A stretch of 64,000 bases of DNA, from contig NZ_JAMQGM010000024.1 of assembly GCF_023703325.1 (NCBI RefSeq), forward strand, positions 24,208 through 88,207, in the 5' to 3' direction. Source of the stretch: Streptomyces meridianus. GTDB lineage: Bacteria > Actinomycetota > Actinomycetes > Streptomycetales > Streptomycetaceae. The notes under the pieces were generated by a model. The model worked only from the letters and a program-made list of their open reading frames with translations. It was not told the origin of the DNA and did not search any database. This document shows, one piece after another, positions 41,430-50,596 of the stretch. The stretch's first letter is position 1. Every line of letters begins with the position of its first letter. The position numbers and the translations under genes were made by a program.

Positions 41430-41927
41430 ATGAAATTCCTGGTGCGGGACCGGATCTTCGGGATCGGCGACGACTACTGGATCGAGGACGAGCAGGGGCA
41501 GCGCGTCTTCCTCGTCGACGGCAAGGCGCTGCGGCTCCGCGAGACGTTCGAGCTGAAGGACGCGGACGGGCAGGTGCTCGTCACCATCAAGAAGAAGTGG
41601 CTGAGCCTGCGGGACACGATGGAGATCGAGCGGGACGGCGACGTCCTCGCCACCGTGCGCAAGAAGCGGCTGTCGGTGCTGCGCGACCACTACCGGGTGC
41701 AGATGGCCGACGGGACCGAGCTGGACGTCAGCGGTGACGTGCTCGACAAGGAGTACGGCGTCGAGTACGGCGACGAGCTGCTGGCGCACGTCTCCCGCAA
41801 GTGGTTCACCGTGCGCGAGACGTACGCGGTGAACGTGGTGCGGGAGGACGCCGATGCGCCGCTCCTGATCGCCGTCGCGGTGTGCGTGGACCGGCTCTCC
41901 GACCGGGCGCAGGGGGACGACGAGTAG
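41430..41927 (+). CDS. LURP-one-related protein
   Basis: 165 aa, all-beta scaffold of the LOR/DUF567 family (Tubby-like fold): KFLVRDRIFGIGDDYWIEDE, VDGKALRLRETFEL, VTIKKKWLSLRDTMEIER, LDKEYGVEYGDELLAHVSRKW. No membrane segment. Such proteins may bind lipids, but the bacterial function is unknown. Ribosome binding site weak. Confidence 0.85.
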   Translation: MKFLVRDRIFGIGDDYWIEDEQGQRVFLVDGKALRLRETFELKDADGQVLVTIKKKWLSLRDTMEIERDGDVLATVRKKRLSVLRDHYRVQMADGTELDVSGDVLDKEYGVEYGDELLAHVSRKWFTVRETYAVNVVREDADAPLLIAVAVCVDRLSDRAQGDDE

Positions 41928-42069
41928 GGGGCGCCCCGCTTTCCGGCCGGAGCGCCGGGTATCCGGACGTGACGGGGTGGCCCTCGCCCTCGCCGCACGA
42001 GCAGTGACCGGAATGGTCGCTTCCAGATTTTCGGGGGCAGCACGGTGCAAACGGAAGGGTTCGCACCGG

Positions 42070-42098
42070 TTGCACCGGCGATCCCCGCTGCGTAGTGT
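42070..42098 (+). promoter_or_regulatory. Promoter of the alpha/beta hydrolase gene
   Basis: -35 TTGCAC (42070-42075), 17-nt spacer, -10 TAGTGT (42093-42098): close to the Streptomyces housekeeping consensus. GGTGCAA (42044-42050) and TTGCACC (42070-42076) form a 7-bp dyad whose right arm covers the -35, a possible operator. It predicts a leader of about 130 nt. The rest of the 307-bp gap after the LURP gene shows nothing else. Confidence 0.6.
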
Positions 42099-42234
42099 CC
42101 CCGTGGCATTTCGGTCCACCGTTCGGGTCACCCTCGATCGGACTCCGCGTCCGCACCCGGCGGTACGGCGCAACGGACCGTTCCCCGGCCCCGTGCGTCG
42201 CCGATGCGGCGGGGACCAGCGAGCAGGGAGACAG

Positions 42235-43096
42235 ATGCAGCCGACGTTCGTGCTGGTTCACGGGGCCTTCGCCAACTCCTTCTCCTTCGCGCCGCTCCAG
42301 GCCGAACTCGGCCTTCTCGGGCACCGTTCCGTCGCCGTCGACCTGCCCGGCCACGGGTTCGGCGCCGACTACCCGCGCGCCTACCAGGCCCCGCAGGATC
42401 TCGAAGGTCTCGCCACCGTCCCCGGCTCGATCAAGGGCGTCACGCTCGCCGACAACGTCACGCACTGACCTGACCGGGGTCCTGGAACGGGCCAGGGAGA
42501 ACGGGCCGGCGATCCTCGTCTCGCACAGTCGTGGCGGCATCACGGCCACAGCCGCGGCCAACGCACGGCCGGACCTGATCGACCGCATCGTCTACGTCGC
42601 GGCCTGGTGCCCGGTCGACCTCGACGTCAGCGACTACTACGCCGAGCCGGAGATGGCCACGGTCGACGTCGGTTCGCTGGGTACGGCGGCGGCCGGGAAC
42701 CCTGCCGAACTCGGCCTGCTGCGCGTCAACTTCCGCACCGCCGACCCGAACGCCCTCGCGGCGCTCAAGGCGGCCTTCCTCGCCGACGGCACCGACGAGG
42801 AGTTCCTGACCTTCCTGAACACCTTCCAGCCCGACGAGAACCTCGATGTCGGCACCTCGGCCGACCGGGCGCAGGCTGCGACCTGGGGCCGCGTCCCGAA
42901 GACCTATGTGCGTCTGACCGACGACGCGAGCCTGCCCATCGCCCTGCAGGACCGGCTGATCCGCGAGGGCAACGCGCTGACGCCCGGCAACCCGTTCGAC
43001 GTCCGGACCCTCGGGGGCAGCCACCTGAAGTGGCTGGTCGACCCGGCACCGGCGGCCCGGGTCCTGGGAGAGCTCGCCGCGCTCACCTGCCGCTGA
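42235..43096 (+). pseudogene. Alpha/beta hydrolase, frameshifted
   Basis: The first 77 codons (QPTFVLVHGAFANSF..., oxyanion region HGAF) end at a TGA at 42466-42468. The remainder continues in the next frame from about 42470 (LTGVLERARENGPAILVSHSRGG...) to 43096. Removing the four bases TGAC at 42466-42469 restores one 286-residue protein. A TGACC-TGACC direct repeat sits exactly at the break. The catalytic Ser (SHSRGG) and His (GGSHLKW) are in the second part, so the N-terminal product is inactive. Ribosome binding site (AGGGAG) and promoter are intact. It is either a recent mutation or a sequencing error; the intact parent resembles esterase/salicylate-esterase-type hydrolases. Confidence 0.85.
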
Positions 43097-43260
43097 CCCT
43101 CGTCGCGGCGGACCGCTTGCTGACCGTGGCCGGGTGCCGTCGGGGACGGGCCTACGATCGTCACACGAAAGCACTGCCGGGGCGCCCGCGGGGAGCGTAA
43201 CTTTACGACTGCATCCTGCCGCGCGCACCCAGACCGCGTACGAGTCGTCCGAGGGGTTCC

Positions 43261-44088
43261 GTGACCGTCCATCCCAGTCTCCAGCCCTACATCGATGCCT
43301 GGACCCACTCCGTCGAAGCGATATCCGAGCTGGTGACGCCGCTCGTCGAGGGCGAGTGGAACCACCGCACCGCATGCCCCGGATGGTCCGTGCGCGACCT
43401 CGTCTCCCACGTCATCGGCGTCGAGACCGAGATGCTGGGCGACCCGCGACCGATCCACAGCCTGCCCCGCGACCTGTTCCACGTGAAGGACGACCTCTCC
43501 CGCTACCTCGAGGTCCAGGTCGACGTACGGCGTTGCCACACCGCGCCCGAGATGACGTCGGAACTCGAGTACACGATCATCCGCCGCTCGCGGCAGCTGC
43601 GGAACGAGACCCGGCAGCCGGACACCCCGGTCCGCGGGCCGCTGATGGGCCGGGAGATGACGCTGGAGCACGCGCTGCGGATGCGCGCCTTCGACGTGTG
43701 GGTGCACGAACAGGATCTGCGGCGGGCCCTCGGCCGGCCGGGCAACCTGGACTCGCCCGGCGCGCACGTCGCCCGGGACGTGCTCCTCGAGGGGCTGCCG
43801 AAGACCGTGGCCCGGGACGCCGGTGCCCCGGCCGGCTCGGCGGTGGTCTTCGACGTGCACGGGCCGCTGGAGTTCCTGCGCACCGTCCGGGTGGACGACC
43901 AGGGCCGGGGGACGATCGACGGCAGCCCGTCGCTCGGACCGGCGGTCGCGTTCACCCTGGACTGGGAGACGTACGTGCTGCTGGCCTGCGGCCGGGTGAG
44001 ACCGGGCGCCGTCGCCGACCGGATCAAGACCGAGGGCGACGAGCAGCTGGCCGACTCGATCCTCCGGGTGTTCTCGCTGACCCCCTGA
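43261..44088 (+). CDS. Maleylpyruvate isomerase N-terminal (MDMPI) family protein
   Basis: 275 aa. The N-terminal DinB-like four-helix domain has HRTACPGWSVRDLVSHVIG and the later metal-site region HALRMRAFDVWVHEQDLRRALG; a C-terminal sterol-carrier-like domain follows (AVVFDVHGPLEFLRTVRV). Members are mycothiol-dependent or metal-binding enzymes of mostly unknown substrate, common in actinomycetes. GTG start with GAGGGG upstream. Confidence 0.88.
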   Translation: MTVHPSLQPYIDAWTHSVEAISELVTPLVEGEWNHRTACPGWSVRDLVSHVIGVETEMLGDPRPIHSLPRDLFHVKDDLSRYLEVQVDVRRCHTAPEMTSELEYTIIRRSRQLRNETRQPDTPVRGPLMGREMTLEHALRMRAFDVWVHEQDLRRALGRPGNLDSPGAHVARDVLLEGLPKTVARDAGAPAGSAVVFDVHGPLEFLRTVRVDDQGRGTIDGSPSLGPAVAFTLDWETYVLLACGRVRPGAVADRIKTEGDEQLADSILRVFSLTP

Positions 44089-44095
44089 ACCGCCG

Positions 44096-44128
44096 CGTGC
44101 TCCGTCCGCGTGATGCGGACGGAGCACG
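44096..44128. terminator. Convergent hairpin
   Basis: Perfect 14-bp arms CGTGCTCCGTCCGC / GCGGACGGAGCACG (44096-44109, 44115-44128), 5-nt loop, 8 nt after the MDMPI stop and 32 nt from the stop of the opposing gene. Confidence 0.8.
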
Positions 44129-44160
44129 GACGCCCCCCGTTCCCCCACTGGCCCGACGGG

Positions 44161-45333
44161 TCAGCGGGCTCCCTTCGGCGGTGCGGTCGCCCCGCCCTCG
44201 CGGCCCTGGCCCGGCGGCGGGCGCGACATGTCCTCGTCGAACGGGGGCGGTTCGTCCGTCCAGCGCATCGCGGTGTAGGTCATGAAGCCGGTCGGACGCC
44301 CCCCGGTCCGGCTCTCGGAACCGATCGGCATTCCGGTGTCCGGGTCGAAGAAGAGCCGGCGCTCACCCGGACCGCCCCGCCGGTCGCGGATGGCCACCGC
44401 ATCGACGGCGCGCCCCTCGTGGTCGGTGACCCGGCCGATGTCCCGGACGCCGGGCTCGGACGCCATCAACCGGTAGGCCGCGGCGCGCAGTTCCGGTGAC
44501 GCGGGCAGCTCGGTCGCGAGATCCACGGCAGCGCTCATGACCATCCGTTCGAGCTCGTGCCGGGGGGCGTTGTAGTCCTCGTCGATGAGCTCGAGAAGCC
44601 GGGTCCGGAGCGCACTCGGTTTCACGGGCAACGTCGACACCTCCGCGGGGCTGATCTCCACCAGGGGGACGATGTTGCCCTTTCCGTCGGGGACGTCCCG
44701 CTGGATCACGCCTCCGCCCTTGTACAGGAGGGTCTCCGTGCGCGGCGTCATCGGACCGGTCAGGCGCCACGACCGTGGCGCCCCGTCGGCGCGCCACGCC
44801 TCCCGATCGGCGGGAGTCGCGGGCCGTGCGCCGGTGTCGACGAGCTCGGACCAGCGCTTGGTCGTCCCGGCGGCGACCCACACCCGGTGGACGTGACTCC
44901 GACGGAGCGTGTAGTCCTTCCCCGGAACCTTGTGCAGCTGCGTCGTCCGCTTCGCCACGTACCAGTAGGCACCCGACGTAATCGGCGTCTTCTCCACGGT
45001 CGAGGCCGCCGCGAGGAGGATCCCGGACTCGCCTCCCGGACCGCCCTGGCCTCCGGGCCCCGCCGGACGAGTCCCGTCTCCCGGCTCCGTACCGATGGCC
45101 AGGGCCACGACGGTCGCCGCCGCCGTTGCCCCGGCGACCAGGGCCGTCGCCCACGCGGGACGGGTCCCGGGCAGACGCCTTCGCCGCGGGGCCTCGGTCG
45201 CCCGGCCCGCTTCCTCGTCCCGCCGCATCGCCGTGCCCAGTTCGCTCTCCCGGACCGCTGGGTCGACCGCCCCCACCGGGTCCAGGTGTTCGGGACGTGC
45301 CGCGGTCAGCCGCCGCATCAGATCCTGCTTCAT
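44161..45333 (-). CDS. CU044_5270-type membrane protein, partner of ECF sigma factor
   Basis: 390 aa. A cytosolic N-terminus of about 70 residues (KQDLMRRLTAARPEHLDP) is followed by one membrane helix (WATALVAGATAAATVVALAIG) and a large extracytoplasmic domain. This is the CU044_5270 family, regularly encoded just after an ECF sigma factor. Its start overlaps the sigma stop (TGATG). The topology suits an anti-sigma-like or signal-sensing role, but no zinc anti-sigma HxxxCxxC motif is visible, so this is inference. Confidence 0.85.
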   Translation of the reverse strand: MKQDLMRRLTAARPEHLDPVGAVDPAVRESELGTAMRRDEEAGRATEAPRRRRLPGTRPAWATALVAGATAAATVVALAIGTEPGDGTRPAGPGGQGGPGGESGILLAAASTVEKTPITSGAYWYVAKRTTQLHKVPGKDYTLRRSHVHRVWVAAGTTKRWSELVDTGARPATPADREAWRADGAPRSWRLTGPMTPRTETLLYKGGGVIQRDVPDGKGNIVPLVEISPAEVSTLPVKPSALRTRLLELIDEDYNAPRHELERMVMSAAVDLATELPASPELRAAAYRLMASEPGVRDIGRVTDHEGRAVDAVAIRDRRGGPGERRLFFDPDTGMPIGSESRTGGRPTGFMTYTAMRWTDEPPPFDEDMSRPPPGQGREGGATAPPKGAR

Positions 45334-45881
45334 CACGCTTCCTCTCCGGCGAGCCGCACCCGGGAACCGGCGTGCGGGCGGCTTGCGGCGGCGGTGTTCT
45401 CGACGGCGGCTGCCAGACGCCTGCGCGCACGGTGCAGCCGGACCCGCATGGTGGCGGCGGTGCAGCCGACGACCCTGGCGGCGTCGCGCGGGCCGAGGCC
45501 CTGCCAGGCGGCCAGAATCAGCACCTCCCGGTCGTCCTCGCCGAGCGTCCCGAGCGCCCGGCGCAGCGCCAGCCGGTCGGCCACCTCGTCGGCGATGTCG
45601 CCCTCGGTCACCGCCCCGGGATCGACCCAGTCGTGCAGCTCGGCGGAGAAGGAGGCCCGCCGGATCTCGGCCCGCACGGTGTCCCGCAGGACGTTGCGGG
45701 CGACGCCGAGCAGCCACGGCAGAGGCGGCTCGGGAATGTCGCCGAATCGCCGCCAGGCCACGGTGAAGGTCTCGCTCACCTCGTCGGCCACCTGCCGTCC
45801 CGCGCGGGCGGCCGCATAGGCCCACACGCGCCGGCGACAGGTGTCGTACATCACGGTGAAGCGTTCCGCGTCGTCGGTCAC
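45333..45881 (-). CDS. ECF (extracytoplasmic function) sigma factor
   Basis: 182 aa. Region 2 contains FTVMYDTCRRRVWAYAAARAG and ADEVSETFTVAWRRFGDIP with PPLPWLLGVARNVLRD; region 4 contains LGTLGEDDREVLILAAWQGLGPRDAARVVGCTAATMRVRLHRARRRL. GTG 45881 is chosen because GGAGG sits 8 nt before it, overlapping the alternative GTG at 45888. Translationally coupled to the membrane protein behind it. The regulon is unknown. Confidence 0.92.
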   Translation of the reverse strand: MTDDAERFTVMYDTCRRRVWAYAAARAGRQVADEVSETFTVAWRRFGDIPEPPLPWLLGVARNVLRDTVRAEIRRASFSAELHDWVDPGAVTEGDIADEVADRLALRRALGTLGEDDREVLILAAWQGLGPRDAARVVGCTAATMRVRLHRARRRLAAAVENTAAASRPHAGSRVRLAGEEA

Positions 45882-45993
45882 CGCCCGCACCTCCGTCCCT
45901 CGGATGTCCCACTCGGCCCGTCACCCGTCATGAGGAAGTGGGGGGAAACGGCGGAACGTTACCGACAGGCGCGCACTTTTCCGGAAGTGGTCC

Positions 45994-47307
45994 TCAGACC
46001 GGTACGTGAACGGCCTCCACCCGGCTGGCCACGATCCGATCCCGCTCCCGGGCGGCGGCGCGGCGGCGCAGCCGGAACATCTGCGCGACGCCGAGCGCCT
46101 GGAGGACGAACACGGAGGCGAACGCGATGCGGTAGTTGTCGCCCGTCAGGTCGAGCAGGGCGCCGACGGCGAGCAGCGTCGTCATCGAGGCGGTGAAGCC
46201 GCCCATGTTGACGATGCCGGAGCCGGTGCCCTGCCGCTCCGGCGGGTTGGCCGGGCGGGCGAAGTCGAAGCCGATCATCGACGCCGGGCCGCAGGCGCCC
46301 AGCACCGCGCACAGCGCGATCAGCAGCCACATCGGGGCCCTGCCGGGCCAGGCGATCGCCGCCGCCCACACCAGCGCCGTGACGGCGACCGTGCCCAGTG
46401 CCAGCGGTAGCCGGGCGCGGTGGTGCCGGGCGATGAGCTGCCCGTAGGCCAGACCCACGACCATGTTCGCCAGCACGACCAGGGTGAGGAGTTCGCCGGC
46501 GACCGCCCGGGACAGGCCCTGGGCCTCCACCAGGAACGGCAGCCCCCACAACAGGATGAAGATCATCCCCGGGAACTGGGTGGTGAAGTGCACCCACATG
46601 CCGAGCCGGGTCCCGGGCTCCCGCCAGGCGTCGGCGATCTGCCGCCGGACGAAACCCGCGCCGCGGTGGTGGCGCACCGGCTCGGGTGCGTGGCCCTCCG
46701 GGTGGTCCTTGAGGAACAGCAGCACCAGGACGAGGACGACACCACCGCCGATCGCGCTGCCCGCGAACGCCGGGGTCCAGCCGAGCGTGCTCAGCAGCCG
46801 GGCCAGCACCAGCGTGGAGATCAGGTTGCCGGCGATGCCGATGAGCCCGGCGACCTGCGCGACCAGGGGCCCGCGGCGGGCCGGGAACCAGCGGTTGCCC
46901 AGCCGCAGCACGCTGATGAACGTCATCGCGTCGCCGCAGCCGAGCAGGACCCGGGATGCGAGCGCGGCGCCGTAGGAGTGCGAGAGGGCGAAGCCCATCT
47001 GGCCGGCGGTGAACAGCAGGATCCCGAGGGTCAGGACCCGCTTGGTGCCCAGCCGGTCCACCAGCAGGCCCACCGGGATCTGCATCCCGGCGTAGACGAG
47101 CAGCTGGACGATCGAGAACGTGGACAGCGCCGAGGCGTTGATGTGGAACCGCTCGGCGGCGTCGAGTCCGGCCACGCCCAGGCTGGTGCGGTAGGTGATG
47201 GCGACGAAGTAGACGGAGACACCGACACCCCAGACGGCGACGGCGCGGGCTCCGCCGGGCGGGTCACCGGGCAGGCGCGGGACGGCGGCGGACGCGCCGC
47301 CGCTCAC
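45994..47307 (-). CDS. MFS transporter (anion/sugar-acid type)
   Basis: 437 aa, about 12 membrane helices. The first loop DRLGTKRVLTLGI has the MFS D-R-x-G pattern. Helix motifs and the FARPANPPERQGTGSGIVNMGGF segment resemble ACS/hexuronate-type or nitrate-type MFS carriers. Its GTG start overlaps the stop of a GntR gene by 4 nt (GTGA), so it is controlled and co-translated with that regulator. Substrate unknown; FadR-type GntR proteins usually sense organic acids, which would fit. Confidence 0.88.
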   Translation of the reverse strand: MSGGASAAVPRLPGDPPGGARAVAVWGVGVSVYFVAITYRTSLGVAGLDAAERFHINASALSTFSIVQLLVYAGMQIPVGLLVDRLGTKRVLTLGILLFTAGQMGFALSHSYGAALASRVLLGCGDAMTFISVLRLGNRWFPARRGPLVAQVAGLIGIAGNLISTLVLARLLSTLGWTPAFAGSAIGGGVVLVLVLLFLKDHPEGHAPEPVRHHRGAGFVRRQIADAWREPGTRLGMWVHFTTQFPGMIFILLWGLPFLVEAQGLSRAVAGELLTLVVLANMVVGLAYGQLIARHHRARLPLALGTVAVTALVWAAAIAWPGRAPMWLLIALCAVLGACGPASMIGFDFARPANPPERQGTGSGIVNMGGFTASMTTLLAVGALLDLTGDNYRIAFASVFVLQALGVAQMFRLRRRAAARERDRIVASRVEAVHVPV

Positions 47308-47963
47308 CGGGATTCCCCGCTCACGAGGTTGCGCACCCAGCCGACGTGCTGGTGCACGGCCGCCGCGGCCGCCTCCGCGTCCCCGGTCCGCAACGCCTCG
47401 AGGATCTCGGCGTGTTCGGCGACGTTCTTGGCGATCCGGTCCGGGTGGGCGTGCATCACCGCGACGCCCATGCGGAGCTGACGGTCGCGCAGCTGGTCGT
47501 AGAGGCGCTCCAGGATGCGGTTGCCGGCGCTGCGCACGATCTCGGCGTGGAAGCACCGGTCGCTGACGGAGACGGCGGCCAGGTCCCCGGCGGCCGCGTG
47601 CCGGCGCTGCTCGTCGAGGAGTTCCTCCAGGCGCGCGATCAGCTGCGGCGGGGCGGGGGCGAGCTTGCGGGCGGCGTGCTCCTCGACGAGGAGGCGGGTC
47701 TCCACCACGTCGCCGATCTCCTGGGCGGAGACGGGCAGCACCAGCGCGCCCTTCTTCGGGTAGAGCTGGAGCAGCCCTTCGGCCTCGAGGCGGAGCAGTG
47801 CCTCGCGGACCGGGGTGCGGGAGACACCTACGGCCTCCGCGAGATCTCCCTCGGTCAGCAGGGTGCCGCCCTCGTACCGGCGCTCCAGGACGGCCTGCTT
47901 GACGTGGGTGTAGACCCGCTCGGCGGCGGGGAGTCGTCTGGCGGGGTCAGCGGCGGTGGGCAT
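47304..47963 (-). CDS. GntR regulator, FadR/FCD subfamily
   Basis: 219 aa. N-terminal winged helix (AERVYTHVKQAVLERRYEGG, LAEAVGVSRTPVREALLRLEAEGLL, KKGALV) and a C-terminal all-helical FCD domain with metal-binding-type residues (DRCFHAEIVRSAGN, EHAEILEALRTGD). Lead gene of a two-gene operon with an MFS carrier. AT-rich TTAGATACAACAGGTAT just upstream (47973-47989) could be its operator. Confidence 0.9.
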   Translation of the reverse strand: MPTAADPARRLPAAERVYTHVKQAVLERRYEGGTLLTEGDLAEAVGVSRTPVREALLRLEAEGLLQLYPKKGALVLPVSAQEIGDVVETRLLVEEHAARKLAPAPPQLIARLEELLDEQRRHAAAGDLAAVSVSDRCFHAEIVRSAGNRILERLYDQLRDRQLRMGVAVMHAHPDRIAKNVAEHAEILEALRTGDAEAAAAAVHQHVGWVRNLVSGESR

Positions 47964-48037
47964 GGACGCATGTTAGATACAACAGGTATGCGTCTGCTGT
48001 TCCGTCCGTCATGCGGACGCGGACCGTGCATCATGAC

Positions 48038-48061
48038 GGACGGTCCGCCGGCGGACCGTCC
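48038..48061. repeat. Perfect 24-bp palindrome between gntR and aminopeptidase genes
   Basis: Arms GGACGGTCCGCC (48038-48049) and GGCGGACCGTCC (48050-48061), no spacer, with another GGACCGT at 48021-48027. It lies in the divergent intergenic region, 79 nt before the aminopeptidase ATG; operator or leader hairpin. Confidence 0.6.
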
Positions 48062-48139
48062 CGGCCGTCCCTGCCCCTCCGGCGCGGCCCGGCTCCGCCT
48101 ATCCGGGCGTACGCGAGAGACCAGCGAAGGGACCGGGCC

Positions 48140-49099
48140 ATGCCGGAGCTGTACCCGCCGACCGAGCCGTACGAGACGGGGATGCTCGACGTCGGCGACG
48201 GCAACCTCGTGTACTGGGAGCTCTGCGGCAATCCCGACGGCAAACCCGCCGTCGTGGTCCACGGCGGGCCCGGCTCGGGATGCAGGGCCACCGCCCGCCA
48301 GTGGTTCGACCCCGACCGCTACCGCGTCGTCCTGTTCGACCAGCGCGGCTGCGGTCGCAGCACCCCGCACGCGAGCGACCCCGCGACGGGCCTGCGGCAC
48401 AACACCACCTGGCACCTGGTCGCCGACATGGAGCGGCTGCGGGAACATCTCGGCATCGACCGCTGGCTGCTGTACGGCTACTCCTGGGGCTCGACGCTGG
48501 GCCTCGCGTACGCCGAGCAGCACCCGGAACGCGTGTCGGAGATGGTCATCTCCGGTGTGACGACCAGCCGGCGCTCGGAGATCGACTGGCTCTACCGGGG
48601 TGCCCGGCGCTTCTTCCCCGAGGAGTGGGAACGCTTCCTCGCGGGAGCCCCCGGGACGCCGCGCGACGGCGACGTCGTCGGCGCCTACGCCCGCCTGACC
48701 GGGCATCCGGATCCCGTGGTGCGGGCGAGGGCGGCGGCCGACTGGTGCGCCTGGGAGGACGCGGTCCTGTCCGGGGAGACGAAGGGTGCGTCCAGCCCGT
48801 ACGGCGACCGGCCGTCGGCGGCGCGGATGGCCCTGGTGCGCATCTGCGCGCACTACTTCTCCCACGGGGCGTGGCTGGAGGAGGGGGCGCTGCTGCGCGA
48901 CGCGGGCCGGCTGGCGGGCATCCCGGGCGTCCTGGTGCACGGCCGGCTCGACGTCAGCGCGCCGCTCGGCACCGCGTGGGACCTCGCCCGCGCCTGGCCG
49001 GACGCCCGTCTGGTCGTCGTCGACGACGCGGGTCACGTGGACACCGGGGCGACGCGCGGCCATGTGCTGGAATCCCTGGACCGCTTCGCGCGCCGGTGA
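48140..49099 (+). CDS. pip: Prolyl aminopeptidase (S33)
   Basis: 319 aa alpha/beta hydrolase removing N-terminal proline. HGGPGSGC oxyanion motif (residues 41-48), DQRGCGRS, nucleophile in GYSWGS (Ser115), Asp in HGRLDVSAP and His in DDAGHVDTG. Length and motifs are typical of proline iminopeptidase. ATG 48140 has GAAGGGA upstream. Cytosolic; general peptide turnover. Confidence 0.93.
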   Translation: MPELYPPTEPYETGMLDVGDGNLVYWELCGNPDGKPAVVVHGGPGSGCRATARQWFDPDRYRVVLFDQRGCGRSTPHASDPATGLRHNTTWHLVADMERLREHLGIDRWLLYGYSWGSTLGLAYAEQHPERVSEMVISGVTTSRRSEIDWLYRGARRFFPEEWERFLAGAPGTPRDGDVVGAYARLTGHPDPVVRARAAADWCAWEDAVLSGETKGASSPYGDRPSAARMALVRICAHYFSHGAWLEEGALLRDAGRLAGIPGVLVHGRLDVSAPLGTAWDLARAWPDARLVVVDDAGHVDTGATRGHVLESLDRFARR

Positions 49100-49116
49100 C
49101 GGCCTCCGCACGACGA

Positions 49117-49158
49117 CGGCGGGGCCCGCGCTCACCGAGGTGTGCGCGGGCCCCGCCG
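49117..49158. terminator. Convergent hairpin between aminopeptidase and bkd operon
   Basis: Perfect 15-bp arms CGGCGGGGCCCGCGC / GCGCGGGCCCCGCCG (49117-49131, 49144-49158), 12-nt loop. Confidence 0.8.
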
Positions 49159-49172
49159 GGGGTCAACGGAGG

Positions 49173-50570
49173 TCAGCCCCAGGTGAACAGCCTCTTCGGG
49201 TTCTCCAGGATCGCGGCGACGTCCGCGAGCACCTTCGAGCCGAGCTCGCCGTCGATCAGCCGGTGGTCGAAGGAGAGCGCGAGCGTGGTCACCTGACGCG
49301 GCTTCACCTTGCCCTTGTGGACCCACGGCTGGAGCTTGACCGCACCGAACGCGAGGATCGCCGACTCGCCCGGAGGAATGATCGGCGTGCCGGTGTCCAC
49401 GCCGAACACGCCGACGTTGGTGATGGTCACCGTGCCGCCCTGCATGTCCGCCGGCGAGGTCTTCCCCTCGCGCGCCGTCGCGACCAGCTCGCCGAGCGCG
49501 GCGGCCAGCTGCGGCAACGTCCTGTCCTGCGCGTCCTTGACGTTCGGGACGATGAGGCCGCGCGGCGTGGCCGCCGCGATGCCCAGGTTCACGTACGCCT
49601 TCTGCACGATCTCCTGGTTGGCCTCGTCCCAGGACGCGTTGATCTCCGGGTGGCGCCTGATGGCCACCAGCAGGGCCTTCGCGACGAGCAGCAGCGGGTT
49701 GACCCGCAGCCCCGCCATCTCCGGGTCCTGCTTCAGCTCCTGGACGAGCTTCATCGTCCGCGTGACGTCCACCGTGACGAACTCGGTGACGTGCGGGGCG
49801 GTGAAGGCACTGTCCACCATCGCCTGCGCGGTGGCCTTGCGCACGCCCTTGACCGGGATGCGCGTCTCGCGCTCCCCGGCCGCCGCGGCGGCCACGGGCT
49901 GAGCCACGGCGGCCTCTTCGGTGGCGGCCGGTGCTGCGGCGGCAGCGGTGGCCTCGGCCGCCGCGTGGACGTCCTCGCGGGTGATGATCCCGTCCGGTCC
50001 CGTCGGGGCGACGGTCGCCAGGTCGATGCCGAGGTCCTTGGCGAGCTTGCGGACCGGCGGCTTGGCGAGCGGGCGCCCGGCCACCGGAACGGCGGACGGC
50101 GCCGGTTCCGCGACGGCCGCGTGGCCGTTGCGTCCCGGCTCGGCCGGCAGCGGCTGCGCGGGCACGCCCTGCCCCTTGCGCGCGCGGCGCTTGGTGGAGG
50201 TGGCGGCCACGCCGTAGCCGACGAGCACCGGCTGGCGCTCCTCCTTCTCCTCGCTCTCCGCGGGCGCGGCGGGCTCCGGTGCGGCCTCGGGCGCCTGGTC
50301 CTCACCGGCCCCCGGCATCGTGTCCACCGTGATGAACACGGCGCCCACGTCGACGGTCGCGCCCTCGTCGTAGTGCAGCTCCTTCACCACACCGTCGAAG
50401 GGGATGGGGAGTTCGACGGCCGCCTTCGCGGTCTCGACCTCACAGATCGACTGGCCGTCGGCCACGGTGTCGCCCGCCTGGACGTACCACTTGAGGATCT
50501 CCGCCTCCGTGAGCCCCTCGCCCACGTCCGGCATCTTGAACTCGCGGAAGCGCTGAGCAGTCCCGGTCAT
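49173..50570 (-). CDS. bkdC: Branched-chain 2-oxoacid dehydrogenase E2 (dihydrolipoyl acyltransferase)
   Basis: 465 aa. One lipoyl domain (KMPDVGEGLTEAEILKWYV; lipoylated Lys in EVETAKAAVE), an Ala/Pro-rich linker, an E1/E3-binding domain (RKLAKDLGIDLATVAPTGPDGIITREDV), a second linker and the acyltransferase domain ending with SFDHRLIDGE. It transfers acyl groups from lipoate to CoA, giving isobutyryl-, isovaleryl- and 2-methylbutyryl-CoA, the starters of iso/anteiso fatty acids. Last gene of the operon, 26 nt behind E1beta. ATG 50570 has AAGGAG upstream; a GTG 6 nt earlier is possible. No E3 gene is present here. Confidence 0.93.
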   Translation of the reverse strand: MTGTAQRFREFKMPDVGEGLTEAEILKWYVQAGDTVADGQSICEVETAKAAVELPIPFDGVVKELHYDEGATVDVGAVFITVDTMPGAGEDQAPEAAPEPAAPAESEEKEERQPVLVGYGVAATSTKRRARKGQGVPAQPLPAEPGRNGHAAVAEPAPSAVPVAGRPLAKPPVRKLAKDLGIDLATVAPTGPDGIITREDVHAAAEATAAAAAPAATEEAAVAQPVAAAAAGERETRIPVKGVRKATAQAMVDSAFTAPHVTEFVTVDVTRTMKLVQELKQDPEMAGLRVNPLLLVAKALLVAIRRHPEINASWDEANQEIVQKAYVNLGIAAATPRGLIVPNVKDAQDRTLPQLAAALGELVATAREGKTSPADMQGGTVTITNVGVFGVDTGTPIIPPGESAILAFGAVKLQPWVHKGKVKPRQVTTLALSFDHRLIDGELGSKVLADVAAILENPKRLFTWG

Positions 50571-50596
50571 TGTCACGACTCTCCTTGCCCGATCTC

